From positions 1 to 53,104 of the forward strand of contig JASAOO010003393.1 in assembly GCA_030849075.1 (NCBI GenBank): a stretch of 53,104 nucleotides of DNA. The letters run 5' to 3'. The DNA comes from Zelonia costaricensis. Taxonomy: Eukaryota; Euglenozoa; Kinetoplastea; Trypanosomatida; Trypanosomatidae. Position numbers and translations under genes: made by a program. The notes under the pieces are model-generated. The model saw nothing but the letters and a program-made list of their open reading frames with translations. It ran no database searches and was not told the DNA's origin. The number at the start of each line of letters is the position of its first letter. Position 1 is the stretch's first letter. Positions 27,786 to 37,497 of the stretch are shown here, piece after piece.

Positions 27786-30521
27786 ATGTCGGCGGGGCGT
27801 GGTGGTCGCCGTGGCGGTGGCAACCGCCAGGTCACGATCCTGTCCTCGCGCTGGCACCGCGTCTTTCTCGTGCTCGCATTTCTGCTTGATGTGGGCTGCA
27901 CCGGCGCCCTCGTGGCGGTCAACAACGTGGGACGCTGGGGCGACTTCAGTTGGCGCTGCATCGAGGACTGGACACACCACTCCCTTGACCTCTGCCTGCT
28001 CGCCGTGCTGCGGCTTGTCGTCCTCGTGGTGATTTGGCTGCCCATCTCGCGCCTCCTCGACGTCGACGATGACGTGCCCGAGGCGAACTCGTCCGAGGGC
28101 GACGGTGACAGCGCGGGGGGCACGGCGCGGCACGGCGACTACACGCAGGTGCCCTCGAGAGACCCCAGCGCCGTGAGCGACGAGTTTGCGGCGGTGCGGA
28201 AGCAGTCGATGGTGCGGCAGCGCAACAAGCGTGTAAAGACCGTGACGCTCCTCGCAACCTTCCTGCTCTTCACGCTGTGCAACATGTTCGTTGCCCTCAA
28301 GTGCCTCTTTTTCGACTTTGAGCACCCGCCGCTGCAGCAGGTGCTCATGACGATCACGGTGCTGTGGGTGAACATGGAGGTGTTTCTCCTCGACGCGTTT
28401 CTTGATGACCTGGTCGGCGGCGCCGACGTCCTGAAGCCGAACCTGCACCCCCACCCGCTCCGCTTCAACCACTGCGTGCAGGCCACCAAGTGCGACATGT
28501 GCAACCAGCGCATCATCAAGGAGGACTTCGAGTGCATCTCGTGCGACTTCGACTGCTGCCTCAACTGCTACCGCCACAAGGCCATGGCATCGGCAGAAAA
28601 CAATCTGACGCGTCGCGACGGCGCCGGTGTTGCGGAAACGGAGCAGCTCTCGCCGTTCGTCTATATCTGGCGCTCGCTCGGCTTCCTGCTTCCGTACTGG
28701 CGCGTCGTGGCCGTCTCGATCGCCTGCCTCGTCGTCAACCAGCTGATCCGCGTCTCGCTGCCCAACTACCAGGGCAAGGTGCTCGACTCCATCGTCGCAA
28801 AGAACAAGAACAACTTCTGGTACAACATTCAGTGCTACTGCGCCCTCTCCGCCGTCACGCTCGTGCTCGGCAGTGCCCGGTCCTTCTGCAGCATCCTCGT
28901 CACCCGCAACCTCACCATGGGGATGCGCGAGCACCTTTTCGCGAAGCTCATCTACCGCGACATCTGCTTCTACGACGGCGCCACCGTCGGCTCGCTGACG
29001 GCGCGCATGACCAACGACGTGCAGGCCACCATCCAGCCGGTGCAGACGCTCATGAACTCGGTGTTGTCGAACATTATCACGCTGATCGGGGCCATCTCGA
29101 TGTGCATGCTTGTCTCGTGGCGGCTCGCCATGATCACGCTGACTGTCGTGGGCCCGATCATCTTCATCACCGGCACGTACGCCCGGTGGTCGGCCCGCAT
29201 CAACCGCGGCGTCTGGGACGCGCTGGCGCAGGCGAATAGCACCGCAACCGAGGCCTTCTCGAACATCCGCACCATCCGCGCGTTTTCGACCGAGGAGTAT
29301 GAGAAGAAGAAGTTCTCGGCGTCCATGGACGAGGCACTGAGCAAGACACTCCGCGATGCCATTGCCTTCTCCGGCACCTTCCTGGCGACCAACCTCATGG
29401 ACCTCGGCTCCAGCGCGGTGCTACTGGGCTTTGGTGGGTACATCATCATCACCGAGTCGAACGAACTCACGGTGGGCCAGCTCGTCACCTTCCAGCTGTA
29501 CTCGAGCATGATGAACTCGGCGTATCAGGGCCTCAACGGCGTGCTGAACCAGTTCACGAAAAGCGCCGGCGCAGCGGAGCGGGTGCTGACGATGCTGGGG
29601 GTCGAGGCAGACATTGTTCCGACGAAGGGCATCGAGCTGCCGCGGCTGGAGGGGTCGATGAAGCTGGACAACGTGCGCTTCTACTACCAGATGCGGCCGG
29701 ACCGCGTCGTGCTCAACAACATTAACGTCGACTTCCCGCACAACTCCGTCACGGCGATTGTTGGCCGCTCCGGGGGCGGCAAGTCCACGATTATGCACCT
29801 GCTCCTGCGCATGTACGACCCGCAGGAGGGCCGCGTCCTCGTCGATGGCCACGACATCCGCGGCCTCTCGCTCGTGTGGCTGCACCACCAGTGCGCCGTC
29901 GTCGCGCAAGACACACAACTCTTCAACTGCTCTATTGGGGACAACATCGGCTACGGTCTCGAAAACGTAACTCGCGAGGCGGTGGTCGCGGCGGCAAAGG
30001 CGGCCAACGCGCACGACTTCATCATTGGGTTCCCCGAGGGCTACAACACCTTTGTCGGCGAGCGCGGGGTGCGTCTCAGTGGCGGCCAGCGGCAGCGCAT
30101 CGCCATTGCCAGGGCGCTGCTGCGCAAGCCGCGCGTGCTGCTTCTGGATGAGGCAACCAGCGCCCTCGACGCAGAGTCGGAGGCGTTGGTGCAGCGCGCG
30201 CTGGACCAGCTGATCGCGAATCTGCACGAGAGCTGCACCATTATCGTGATTGCGCATCGGCTATCAACGATCGTGAACGCCAACAAGATCGTCGTCGTGG
30301 ACGCCGGCGTCGCGGCGGAGCAGGGAACGCACGACGAGCTGCTGCAGCGCCGCGGCGCGTACTGGCAGCTGGTGAACCGCCAGCTGCAAGATGGCCGCAC
30401 CACAATCGACTTCGACGAGGTCGATGGCGCCGTGTCGTCGTCGGACATTCCATCAGCGCACCGCGGCCGTGGTGGCGGCAGCGGTCGTGGCCGCGGTGGG
30501 CGATCTGGCAATCGCGACTGA
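27786..30521 (+). CDS. ABCB-type half-transporter with ZZ-type zinc finger
   Basis: A 911-aa ABC half-transporter. Residues 1-15 are an RG-rich cap (MSAGRGGRRGGGN). An extra N-terminal membrane domain of about four TM segments (15-215) precedes a cysteine module at about 226-264 that fits a ZZ-type zinc finger: KCDMC (Cys236, Cys239), ECISC (Cys250, Cys253), then DFDCCLNCYRH. A standard six-TM exporter domain (about 290-600) and the ATPase follow. The ATPase has Walker A GRSGGGKST (Lys666), signature LSGGQ (764-768), Walker B VLLLDEATSALD (Asp788, Glu789) and switch His824. The tail repeats RGRGG units. The layout resembles TAP/ABCB9-type half-transporters with a TMD0; it probably dimerises in an internal membrane. 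The ATPase should be active. The substrate is unknown. The start at 27786 begins the RG-rich cap; 27726 is an alternative. Confidence 0.9.
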   Translation: MSAGRGGRRGGGNRQVTILSSRWHRVFLVLAFLLDVGCTGALVAVNNVGRWGDFSWRCIEDWTHHSLDLCLLAVLRLVVLVVIWLPISRLLDVDDDVPEANSSEGDGDSAGGTARHGDYTQVPSRDPSAVSDEFAAVRKQSMVRQRNKRVKTVTLLATFLLFTLCNMFVALKCLFFDFEHPPLQQVLMTITVLWVNMEVFLLDAFLDDLVGGADVLKPNLHPHPLRFNHCVQATKCDMCNQRIIKEDFECISCDFDCCLNCYRHKAMASAENNLTRRDGAGVAETEQLSPFVYIWRSLGFLLPYWRVVAVSIACLVVNQLIRVSLPNYQGKVLDSIVAKNKNNFWYNIQCYCALSAVTLVLGSARSFCSILVTRNLTMGMREHLFAKLIYRDICFYDGATVGSLTARMTNDVQATIQPVQTLMNSVLSNIITLIGAISMCMLVSWRLAMITLTVVGPIIFITGTYARWSARINRGVWDALAQANSTATEAFSNIRTIRAFSTEEYEKKKFSASMDEALSKTLRDAIAFSGTFLATNLMDLGSSAVLLGFGGYIIITESNELTVGQLVTFQLYSSMMNSAYQGLNGVLNQFTKSAGAAERVLTMLGVEADIVPTKGIELPRLEGSMKLDNVRFYYQMRPDRVVLNNINVDFPHNSVTAIVGRSGGGKSTIMHLLLRMYDPQEGRVLVDGHDIRGLSLVWLHHQCAVVAQDTQLFNCSIGDNIGYGLENVTREAVVAAAKAANAHDFIIGFPEGYNTFVGERGVRLSGGQRQRIAIARALLRKPRVLLLDEATSALDAESEALVQRALDQLIANLHESCTIIVIAHRLSTIVNANKIVVVDAGVAAEQGTHDELLQRRGAYWQLVNRQLQDGRTTIDFDEVDGAVSSSDIPSAHRGRGGGSGRGRGGRSGNRD

Positions 30522-32002
30522 GGACTAGCTGGCGAGCAGCGCAGAGGAGTGCGGTGAGCGGCCGTCCGGCACCTTGCACAGTATCAGCAACGGAGGTGCG
30601 ACCTCCACCTTGTGCGGAGATCACAGGAAACAATAACACCCGGCGACAAATCGGCATTATTGTGCGCGCACGTCTCGCGGGCTCCCCTCGCAGCGGGTTG
30701 GCCTCCCCCCCTCCCCCCCCCCCCCCACCCCCATCCTCTCTTGGATCTGAGTTTCGTGGAAACCGAAAGTGGAGCAGGCGCGAAGCGGCGCCACGGACGC
30801 TGCCGGAGCGGGCGTGAGGTGTGGGTAAAAGAGTTTGGGGTTGAGCGTCGGCTGCAGCATCCCGGCGTTTTTTTTTTCCTTTCCTTTCACATGGTGCCTT
30901 TGTTTGCATGCGTTGCTGCGCTTCTAATACCAGGTAGAGACGCTTGTCCCTTCTCTTCACCCACCCACGTGCCAAGCCGCAGTTGAGGACTGCCGCTGCT
31001 CCCCTCGCTCGCTGCTGCGCTCATCATCTCCTTCTCTTCCCCCTCCCCCTCTCCCCCGCGTGTGCGCGTTGTCGTTCTCCGCTCTTTGCTGCAAGGTGCG
31101 GCGTCGTGCCGCGCGCGCAGGCATGTGTTTCGCTGATGCCTTCCATGTACGCGTGCCGATTTCTGGAAAGCCCCTGAGCGACCCAGAAGGTGCGGTGCTG
31201 CTTTTCCTCTCTCCGTCTCTGTCTCGCGGTGGCTGCAGGCTTCTCCCCATCCCACTTCCTCCCCCCCCCCTTCCCACCACTAACCCCTCCACCCTCACCA
31301 CAGCCGAATGTGACGTTTACGCCGTCCTTGGAGGCTGTTTCCTGCCGCACACGTCCTTCGCCTTCGTGTGTTTGTTGCGCTGTACGCCCGCATCGATCCG
31401 GTTTTTACCGGGACCCGACAACACACGCACGGAAGAAGAAGGACCGCACATGCCCGTCTTTACCTCGGCCGTCCGCCTCCGGGGGATGTCCGTCGTGGAC
31501 CCATGCTTGCATGCGCTGTCGGTGGCCAGAAGCAGCGTGCGTTCGAGAAAGTGCGCGGGTGCCGGTAAAATGCACTATGCCTATGCACGCCGCTCGCGGC
31601 GCTTTCACGTAATGCTCGCTCGTCTAACGTACGCAGACGTTGGTGCTGTGAGCTCTAGCGTGTACCGTCGTGTCTCGCGCTGCTGCCTTCTCCCACATGC
31701 GGTGCGCTGACGACCTTCTTCCATGCTCTCCACTTTCCGCCCCGTCCCCTTCCCGGCTTCTGACGCTGAGGCGACCACCGCTGCCGCCGCCGCTCCATCC
31801 ACCAGGGCTGCAGGAAATCACATTAAAGAAGAGTCGTCACAACGCACCCCTCGCCCTGTGCCCCTCCGCCACCGGCTTTCAGGGTTCGCTTGCCCTTCCT
31901 CTCGAGAGTCAAACGCACATTTCGGACGGCGACCGTCGCGTCCGCGTGTGCAGCGCGCGCCGCAGTCAGCGCACACGACCCCTGCGCCGACTTTGACGAC
32001 GC
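30522..32002. other. Long spacer between the ABC transporter and COQ4
   Basis: No convincing gene in 1.5 kb. A frame at 31060-31710 is open but reads as UTR. C runs lie at 30705-30726 and 31261-31270. C/T-rich sequence continues to about 31970. Confidence 0.5.
30705..30733 (+). repeat. Poly-C block, interrupted
   Basis: C7, T, C14, A, then more C, in the 3' region of the ABC transporter. It is the most C-rich block in the window. Confidence 0.85.
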
Positions 32003-32716
32003 ATGCAGTGGATTCCACTTGTCGCGACCGGGGCGGCGCTGGCCCATCAGGCCGGTGCCTTCGCCGTCGAGAGCCTCAAGGCCATCCGCGACCCGAACGA
32101 CGGTGACGCCGTGGCGGCGGTCGGTGAGCTGAGCTCCCTCAACTCCCTCGAGTACATGAAGGCGTGCATGATGGCGGACAAGCGCGGTCGTTACATCCTC
32201 AAGCATCAGCCCATCATCGGCGACGAGCTGCTCGAGTACAGCCGCGGCCTGGCGCCAAGCACGTTCGGGCGCCGCTACGCGGCGTACATGGACCACAATC
32301 ACTTCACGCCGAGCGGGCGCACCGTCGTGAAGCACATTGCTGACCCTACGCTGGCGTACGTCATGACGCGCTACCGGCAGTGCCACGACTTCCTTCACAC
32401 CCTCTCCGACTGCGGGCGGTCGGTGGAGGAGGAGCTGGCGGTGAAGATCCTGGAGTGGAAGCACACCGGCATCCCGCTCGGGCTGCTGGCCGTGGCGGGC
32501 GGCGCGCCGAACATGACGCGTACGCAGCGAGAACACATCCGGGTCTACTGGCGGTGGGCGTCGAGCAACGCCCCGTGCTGCTGCCACGGCGAGCGGGCGG
32601 TGCCGATGTACCTCAACGTGCCGTGGGAGGACATGATGGCGAAGGAGTTCGCCGAGGTCGTGGCCTACACCGGCATCACCCCGCTCCCCGTTTACCTGGC
32701 GGCACAGAAGAAGTGA
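32003..32716 (+). CDS. COQ4: COQ4, ubiquinone biosynthesis protein
   Basis: A 237-aa protein matching the COQ4 family along its length. COQ4 sits on the matrix face of the inner mitochondrial membrane and is needed for coenzyme Q synthesis, organising the Coq complex; recent work on the human protein links it to decarboxylation and hydroxylation of the ring. The family zinc motif HDxxHx11E is exact: His128, Asp129, His132 and Glu144 (QCHDFLHTLSDCG, then EEEL). Other family features include the region around RYAAYMDHNHFTPSGR and the helical C-terminus (PWEDMMAKEFAEV). The N-terminus (MQWIPLVATGAALAHQ) is short, without a classic presequence. The size is typical. Leishmania makes ubiquinone-9, so the pathway is expected. 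Confidence 0.95.
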   Translation: MQWIPLVATGAALAHQAGAFAVESLKAIRDPNDGDAVAAVGELSSLNSLEYMKACMMADKRGRYILKHQPIIGDELLEYSRGLAPSTFGRRYAAYMDHNHFTPSGRTVVKHIADPTLAYVMTRYRQCHDFLHTLSDCGRSVEEELAVKILEWKHTGIPLGLLAVAGGAPNMTRTQREHIRVYWRWASSNAPCCCHGERAVPMYLNVPWEDMMAKEFAEVVAYTGITPLPVYLAAQKK

Positions 32717-33426
32717 GGCAGCACGTGACCTGGCACCGCACAGTGCGGCTGAGAAAGCTGCCGCGGTGTTGGTCCATTCATCTGTCGTGGCGAGCGACCC
32801 TCAGGTGTCTTCACTGCGCCTGTGCCCCTGAGCCGTAGCTGTGATGCTGACACAACTCCACCAAAGAACAAAGGAACAGACGAAGAGAAGCGTTGGCGCA
32901 CGCGCTGCAGTGGGTCTGCTCGAGCGCACGCGCGAGGACTGTCCGGCTGTCACACCGCCACACGCACATGTTGGGGTAAGCCCTCCCTCAAAAAAGAAAA
33001 AAAGAGAGTTCAGTCCGGACAGTGTGCGCGGCAGCGGCGGCCTCTCCTCTGAGGCGCGGACTCCCGTCTCTGGTGGCGGCGGCACTGCCTCCACCTCGCC
33101 TCGAGTTCATTATGCGTCTGCACGTCGCTCCGCCCCCCCCTCCCCGCTCCTCCTCTCTTGAGCTGCACAGCTGCCCTAGCCCAACTGCTCACCCTCCTCG
33201 CCTCCCATCTCCTCTGCCCCACGGACGTGTGCCAAACCCGCTCTGCATCTCGCCCTCGCGCTGCCTCCCACTCCCCGCTGCCCCCCCCCCCCCCCTCGGA
33301 CAGCTTCAGCACCTCCCGTTATCTCCGCGTAAATCGGTGGCTTTTGTGTGTGCGGGTACAGCTGCCTGCCTCCTGCGCCGTCCCCACTCTCCCGTGCATT
33401 TCCACTTCCCTCTTACCTCCTTAGCC
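32717..33426. other. Intergenic spacer with C15 run
   Basis: No gene seen. It has an A-rich patch at about 32991-33004, pyrimidine-rich sequence from 33130 on, and a C15 run at 33281-33295. Confidence 0.5.
33281..33295 (+). repeat. Poly-C run (C15)
   Basis: The longest uninterrupted C run in the window, in the likely 5' region of the following gene. Confidence 0.9.
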
Positions 33427-33846
33427 ATGCCGGTCGACTACTCCAAGAAGCTCGATGCGCTGCGCGAGCTGTACGAGCGTGTGCAGCAGAAGGATGCCGA
33501 CATCCCAGAGTCGGCGTACGCTGCGGCAGGGGTGAAGAACAAGGCGCGCCTGAAGGACATCGAGAAGGAGATTAGCTCAACGAAGAAGAAGGTGTCGCAC
33601 GAGGTGAAGAAGGTGACAAACGACGAGATTGAGAAGGAGTACGAGGAACTCGCCAAGGAGCACAACATGACGCTTCAGGAGTTCAAGGACAGCGTCTTGA
33701 GCAACAAGCGCCAAGCGGGCGCGGACGGCGACCGTTCCGTCCGGCACGAGGCCCAGCGGAAGGAGCGGGCGGAACAGCGCGAGCTGAAGGAGACGCGCCG
33801 ACAGGTCGAGCGCGGCGACTTCGACATGGCGGTCGACTACGTCTAA
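33427..33846 (+). CDS. Small charged helical protein, unknown
   Basis: A 139-aa protein, mostly charged alpha-helix: repeated Lys/Glu heptads from about residue 40 (ARLKDIEKEISSTKKKVSHE), a short break, then an Arg/Glu-rich helix (QRKERAEQRELKETRRQVER) and a conserved-looking tail (GDFDMAVDYV). It has no TM segment, signal or enzyme motif. I do not recognise the family. Dimeric coiled coil is likely, and a role as a subunit of a larger complex is plausible but unsupported. The start at 33427 follows pyrimidine-rich sequence; the longer frame from 33022 is Pro/Ser-rich UTR. Confidence 0.75.
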   Translation: MPVDYSKKLDALRELYERVQQKDADIPESAYAAAGVKNKARLKDIEKEISSTKKKVSHEVKKVTNDEIEKEYEELAKEHNMTLQEFKDSVLSNKRQAGADGDRSVRHEAQRKERAEQRELKETRRQVERGDFDMAVDYV

Positions 33847-34905
33847 GCCGCGGCGACGCGGCTCTGTCACTGCCACTTCCGCCTTTCTTGCCACCCGCCG
33901 CCTCTGCGTCGCGCGGCTCTGCTGACGCCGTGTTGCTCCTTCAAGTCTGTTTGCCTTCGGTCCTGTTGGTGGCCTCTTTCCCCCATTCCCCCCCCCCCTC
34001 TACCCTCCAGCCTCCACCAGCGCACACACGTGCGCACGGTTACATGATTTAGGGAGGCGTCGGCGACGCGTCCCCGCTCGTCCCCTGACGGGTACGTGCG
34101 CCGCACCGCTTTCCCCGCCTCTCAAGACCGGTGCTCGTCGGTGTCGCGCGCGTGCCCGCCGCTGTATTGTGTGCCGTTTCCGTTTCCTCTTTTTTAGTCT
34201 CTTTCCCTGACATTCCTCTGTCCGTAAACTAAGGCTCCGTAGGCGTCTTGCTCGCTCGCCCCCCGCCTTGTACGAATGCCTCTCCTCACCGCCCTTTCTC
34301 CTTCACGGTCGCCCCGTGGGAGGAGAAAGACGACGCGAGGCCCACCGCGTGAAGTGCGCAGCAGCGCACGAATCAGCCCACGCGCGCGACTGATTCTGCG
34401 CAGCGTTGTAATCGATAAACCACCTCAAAGGAGAAGAAACCGGCTCACGCTTGCACGCAAGAAAACGCACAGGGACGTAAAACCGCACTCTCGCGTCTTC
34501 GCGGCAGCTTTGGTAGGTCTGCCGTGGCTACCGTGCGAGAAGGCAGAGGGTGGTATCAAGGCGCCATACAAGCCCATCTTCAGTTTGTGATGCTTGTCGT
34601 ACACGACACATCAGCACTCTGAGCTTTGCAGGCGCGTCGAACGCACCACGTGGTGGGCATGCGCACGATACGACGCCGTTTCGCACCTGTATGAGCGGCT
34701 GCTTCACTGCCTCGCCTCTGCTGCCCTCGAGAGGGGAGGGGAGGAGGGGCGGGGCTTCTTGCGTGTTTCTCCTCTCCCGCTGGCACATGCGCACACAACC
34801 ACGTCCCCCGTCCTCCGCCCTCCCTCCTCACACGCTCAGGCGGGATCGACAACGCCCCACCGTTACTCATCTCCTTTCTGTTCGTCTCTGCCCAAACGGC
34901 TCGCC
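33847..34905. other. Intergenic spacer
   Basis: No convincing gene in about 1.06 kb. It includes a T-rich patch near 34180-34200, a C run near 33988-33998 and C/T-rich sequence before the SET gene. Confidence 0.5.
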
Positions 34906-36618
34906 ATGACTGCACCAGCCGCGAGTCAGCGCGGCGGCGCGTGGCTGGCACACTGCATGCGGGAGTTCAAGGCAGCAAAAGTGCAGCAGATGGTGCGGCC
35001 CTACCCGGACGGCGCGAAGGGCGGCAACGATGCGATGCCAGTGCGCGCGATGGTGGCCACTGGCCGCATCGTCCGCGGCGAGCGCATTGGCACAGTGCGG
35101 CACGACGCCGTTCTGACCGGCGAGCGAGCGGCGCACCTCCTCCGCCGCGTGTGCCGTGCATCGCCCCCTTCCCCCGATGCCGCCCCGCAGCCCCTCACCG
35201 CGCGGTCCTTCGACGAGCTCGTGAGCCGCCTCGCCGCCCTGCCGTCTGGCACGACGCTCCCGCCGCACCTTCTTCTGTCACGTGACGCGCTGCTGCTGAC
35301 GACGGCGCTGTTTGCGGCGCGTAGCCCGGTGAATGTCGGCGTGCTGCCCGCCGCGGATCCGCTGCGTGCCTGGACCGACGCGCTGCCGCGCCGCCCCCCG
35401 CCGATGGGGGCGCTGCTGCACCGCGGCCTTGTCGCCGCCGCCGACTTTGAGCCACTGCCGCGTCGCCTGCGCCTGGGCAGCCGCGTGCGGGACGTGGCGG
35501 CCGGCGAGGGCGTTGCGGCTGCTGCGACGGAGCTGATGGTGCAGGCCGTGGAGGCTGGCGACGTGGACCTCGCCGACTTGCGACAGCCCGAGACGGAGGT
35601 GGCGCTGACGGAGACGGTGCTAGCGAACTACTTCAGGGGTCGCCCGTCCGCACTCACGCAGCGGCAGCACGAGGCGCAGCGGGCCCGCCATGGCGCCGGC
35701 GCTGCCGAGGAAGACGCGCTGCAGCTCTTTATGAAGTGGGAGCGACAGCTGCAGGCTCATCTCGTCGACGCGCTGCTGCCGACCCTGCTCGGGTGCACGA
35801 CGCCGCCGGCGTCTTTAGCGCGGACGGAGCACGAGACGGCGCTGCTCGACTCTGCCGCGTGGCGTGCCGAGGAGGGCGCGCTGCGCTGGGCGCACTTCAT
35901 GACGCGCTCGCGTGCCGTCAACCTCAACTGGCGCCGTGCCGGCCCGCCGCGGCTGGCGCTCATTCCCTTCGTAGACATGCTCAATCACACGGACGGCGCC
36001 CACGCCAACGTTGTGTTTCAGGCGGAGGAGGGCGGCGACGTGGCCGTGACGGCGTCGCGCCCCATCGAGGTGGGCGAGGAGCTGGTGATGCGGTACAATC
36101 ACGTCGGCCAGCGTGGGTGCCTCTTCGGCGACCAGCCACACCTCCCCACCAGCGGCACCGGCGAAGCGAAGAGTGGGCGTGCTGGTAAGGCGGCGACTGT
36201 AGCCACGGAGGTGCACCGCATCGAGGTGCGACAGTACCGCGAGCACTACGCCCGCGACGAGGACGAGGAGGCTGCGCTGGCGCCACCGAGTCAGAGCAGC
36301 CCCGCTGCTGGACGTCACAGCTCGTCCTCGGGGTCTACGGCGGCCGTGGCGCGGCAGGAGATGGAGCAGGAGGTGCAGTGGCTCTGGCGCTTTGGCTTCC
36401 TGCGGAGTCGCGAGGAGAAGAACCGCGAAGCCGCGCTGCTGTGGAGCCGCGGCCTGCGCAGCCGCATCGCCCACCTCACCGACGTCCGCCGTAAGGGCCG
36501 CCCGGGCGAGTTCGTGGTCGGCGTCCCCGAGGGCCTGCAGCACTTGCGCGAGCAGCGGGCGCGGCTCGAGCGAGACCGGTACGGCAATCACAAGGTGTTT
36601 CCGCCGCAACAGCAGTAG
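34906..36618 (+). CDS. SET-domain protein of the SETD3/SETD6/Rubisco-LSMT class
   Basis: A 570-aa protein. The split SET domain is recognisable: an N-terminal strand region (MVATGRIVRGERIGTV, about 45-62), a large helical insert (about 70-300), then the core LALIPFVDMLNH with Asn360-His361 and the closing motif PIEVGEELVMRYNH with Tyr397. These are the AdoMet-binding and catalytic elements of SET lysine (or histidine) methyltransferases. After the SET core come an acidic/Ser-rich linker and a helical C-terminal part (WLWRFGFLRSREEKNREA) like the Rubisco-LSMT substrate-binding domain. It is probably cytosolic or nuclear, and the target protein is unknown. The ATG at 34906 was chosen because the frame upstream to 34594 is UTR-like. 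Confidence 0.85.
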   Translation: MTAPAASQRGGAWLAHCMREFKAAKVQQMVRPYPDGAKGGNDAMPVRAMVATGRIVRGERIGTVRHDAVLTGERAAHLLRRVCRASPPSPDAAPQPLTARSFDELVSRLAALPSGTTLPPHLLLSRDALLLTTALFAARSPVNVGVLPAADPLRAWTDALPRRPPPMGALLHRGLVAAADFEPLPRRLRLGSRVRDVAAGEGVAAAATELMVQAVEAGDVDLADLRQPETEVALTETVLANYFRGRPSALTQRQHEAQRARHGAGAAEEDALQLFMKWERQLQAHLVDALLPTLLGCTTPPASLARTEHETALLDSAAWRAEEGALRWAHFMTRSRAVNLNWRRAGPPRLALIPFVDMLNHTDGAHANVVFQAEEGGDVAVTASRPIEVGEELVMRYNHVGQRGCLFGDQPHLPTSGTGEAKSGRAGKAATVATEVHRIEVRQYREHYARDEDEEAALAPPSQSSPAAGRHSSSSGSTAAVARQEMEQEVQWLWRFGFLRSREEKNREAALLWSRGLRSRIAHLTDVRRKGRPGEFVVGVPEGLQHLREQRARLERDRYGNHKVFPPQQQ

Positions 36619-36933
36619 GGCCCTGGTCTTAGTCCGGGAGCGGGCTGGGGAAGCCATGAATAACGCTCGTCTCGACAAACGCGCGGATGCAGTAGCAAGA
36701 GGACAAGCGGTGGCGCGCTTCAGACGAAGGCGGTCGTTGTATTCGAGGACAGGCCCGTGCCAAGCGTTGGCGGTGTAGCGGCTGGTGCTGCCGCTCCCCA
36801 TTAGAACGGGGCAGCTGGTCATGTGCCGCGGAACCAAGGTCACATCCAATGTGCCCCTTCCCCCCTTCCGTCCCCAACTCTCCCTCTCGCCCCCACGCGG
36901 CACCTCACGTTGCTGCTTGCAACGCCAGCACCC
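36619..36933. other. Short spacer
   Basis: The shortest spacer between genes (315 bases). No gene seen. The last 80 bases before the next ATG are C-rich pyrimidine sequence. Confidence 0.5.
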
Positions 36934-37497
36934 ATGGCGACCGCGGCCGACGTCGCCCAGTACGTTCTCACGTGCCGCAGCGACAGGGACGTGTTGTGTC
37001 TCGCTCAATCCGGGCCGCTCTCACGTGAGGCCGTGCAGCACGCTTTCCACGCACAAGCGCTGCGCCTTCACCCCGACAAGAGCGGCCCGCCACAAACGCT
37101 CCCAGCAGCGTCCCCATCGATTTCCGCGGCCTTCGCGAGGCTGGTGGAGGCACGCGACCGACTGCATGACCTCCTGCCGCTGTCGCGTGCGCTGTGTGGC
37201 GCCCCTCTGGCCGTGCTCTCCGTCTCGCCAGAAGTACAGCCGTCCCACGCGGCAGCACGGATCGCTGACGGCGCACCAGGCCGCTCCTCACAGACTGCGA
37301 TGCTGCCGGCACCGGCGCAGAGCCTCTTCTCCAGGACGTGTGAGACGTTCGGGTGCCTGCGCCTGATCGCCGCAGAGGACGTGGCGGCCGGCGGGCGCGT
37401 GTGCGCCCACTGCCGGACTCGGCCTCGTAAGTGTGCAACGTTCGGGTGCCTGCGCGTGGTTGCCGGCGCCGCGCACTGCCCTGAGCACGCACAGTAG
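36934..37497 (+). CDS. Small J-domain protein with duplicated Cys motif
   Basis: A 187-aa protein. Residues about 8-85 form a J-domain with HPD at 46-48 in LRLHPDKSG, so it should act on an Hsp70. A variable linker (90-130) follows. The C-terminus holds two copies of an unfamiliar Cys motif: CETFGCLR (Cys136, Cys141) closing with CAHC (Cys157, Cys160), and CATFGCLR (Cys167, Cys172) closing with CPEH (Cys182, His185). The pattern C-x4-C-x(9-15)-C-x2-[C/H] looks like two small zinc sites. I know no J-protein with this exact repeat. There is no targeting signal. The ATG at 36934 was chosen over the open frame at 36823 because the J-domain begins just after it. Confidence 0.8.
   Translation: MATAADVAQYVLTCRSDRDVLCLAQSGPLSREAVQHAFHAQALRLHPDKSGPPQTLPAASPSISAAFARLVEARDRLHDLLPLSRALCGAPLAVLSVSPEVQPSHAAARIADGAPGRSSQTAMLPAPAQSLFSRTCETFGCLRLIAAEDVAAGGRVCAHCRTRPRKCATFGCLRVVAGAAHCPEHAQ

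Noticed and set aside
31060..31710. Open frame of 216 aa between the ABC transporter and COQ4
   Set aside because: It spans C runs and C/T tracts and reads as Pro/Ser/Cys/Arg low complexity; no motif or recognisable start context.
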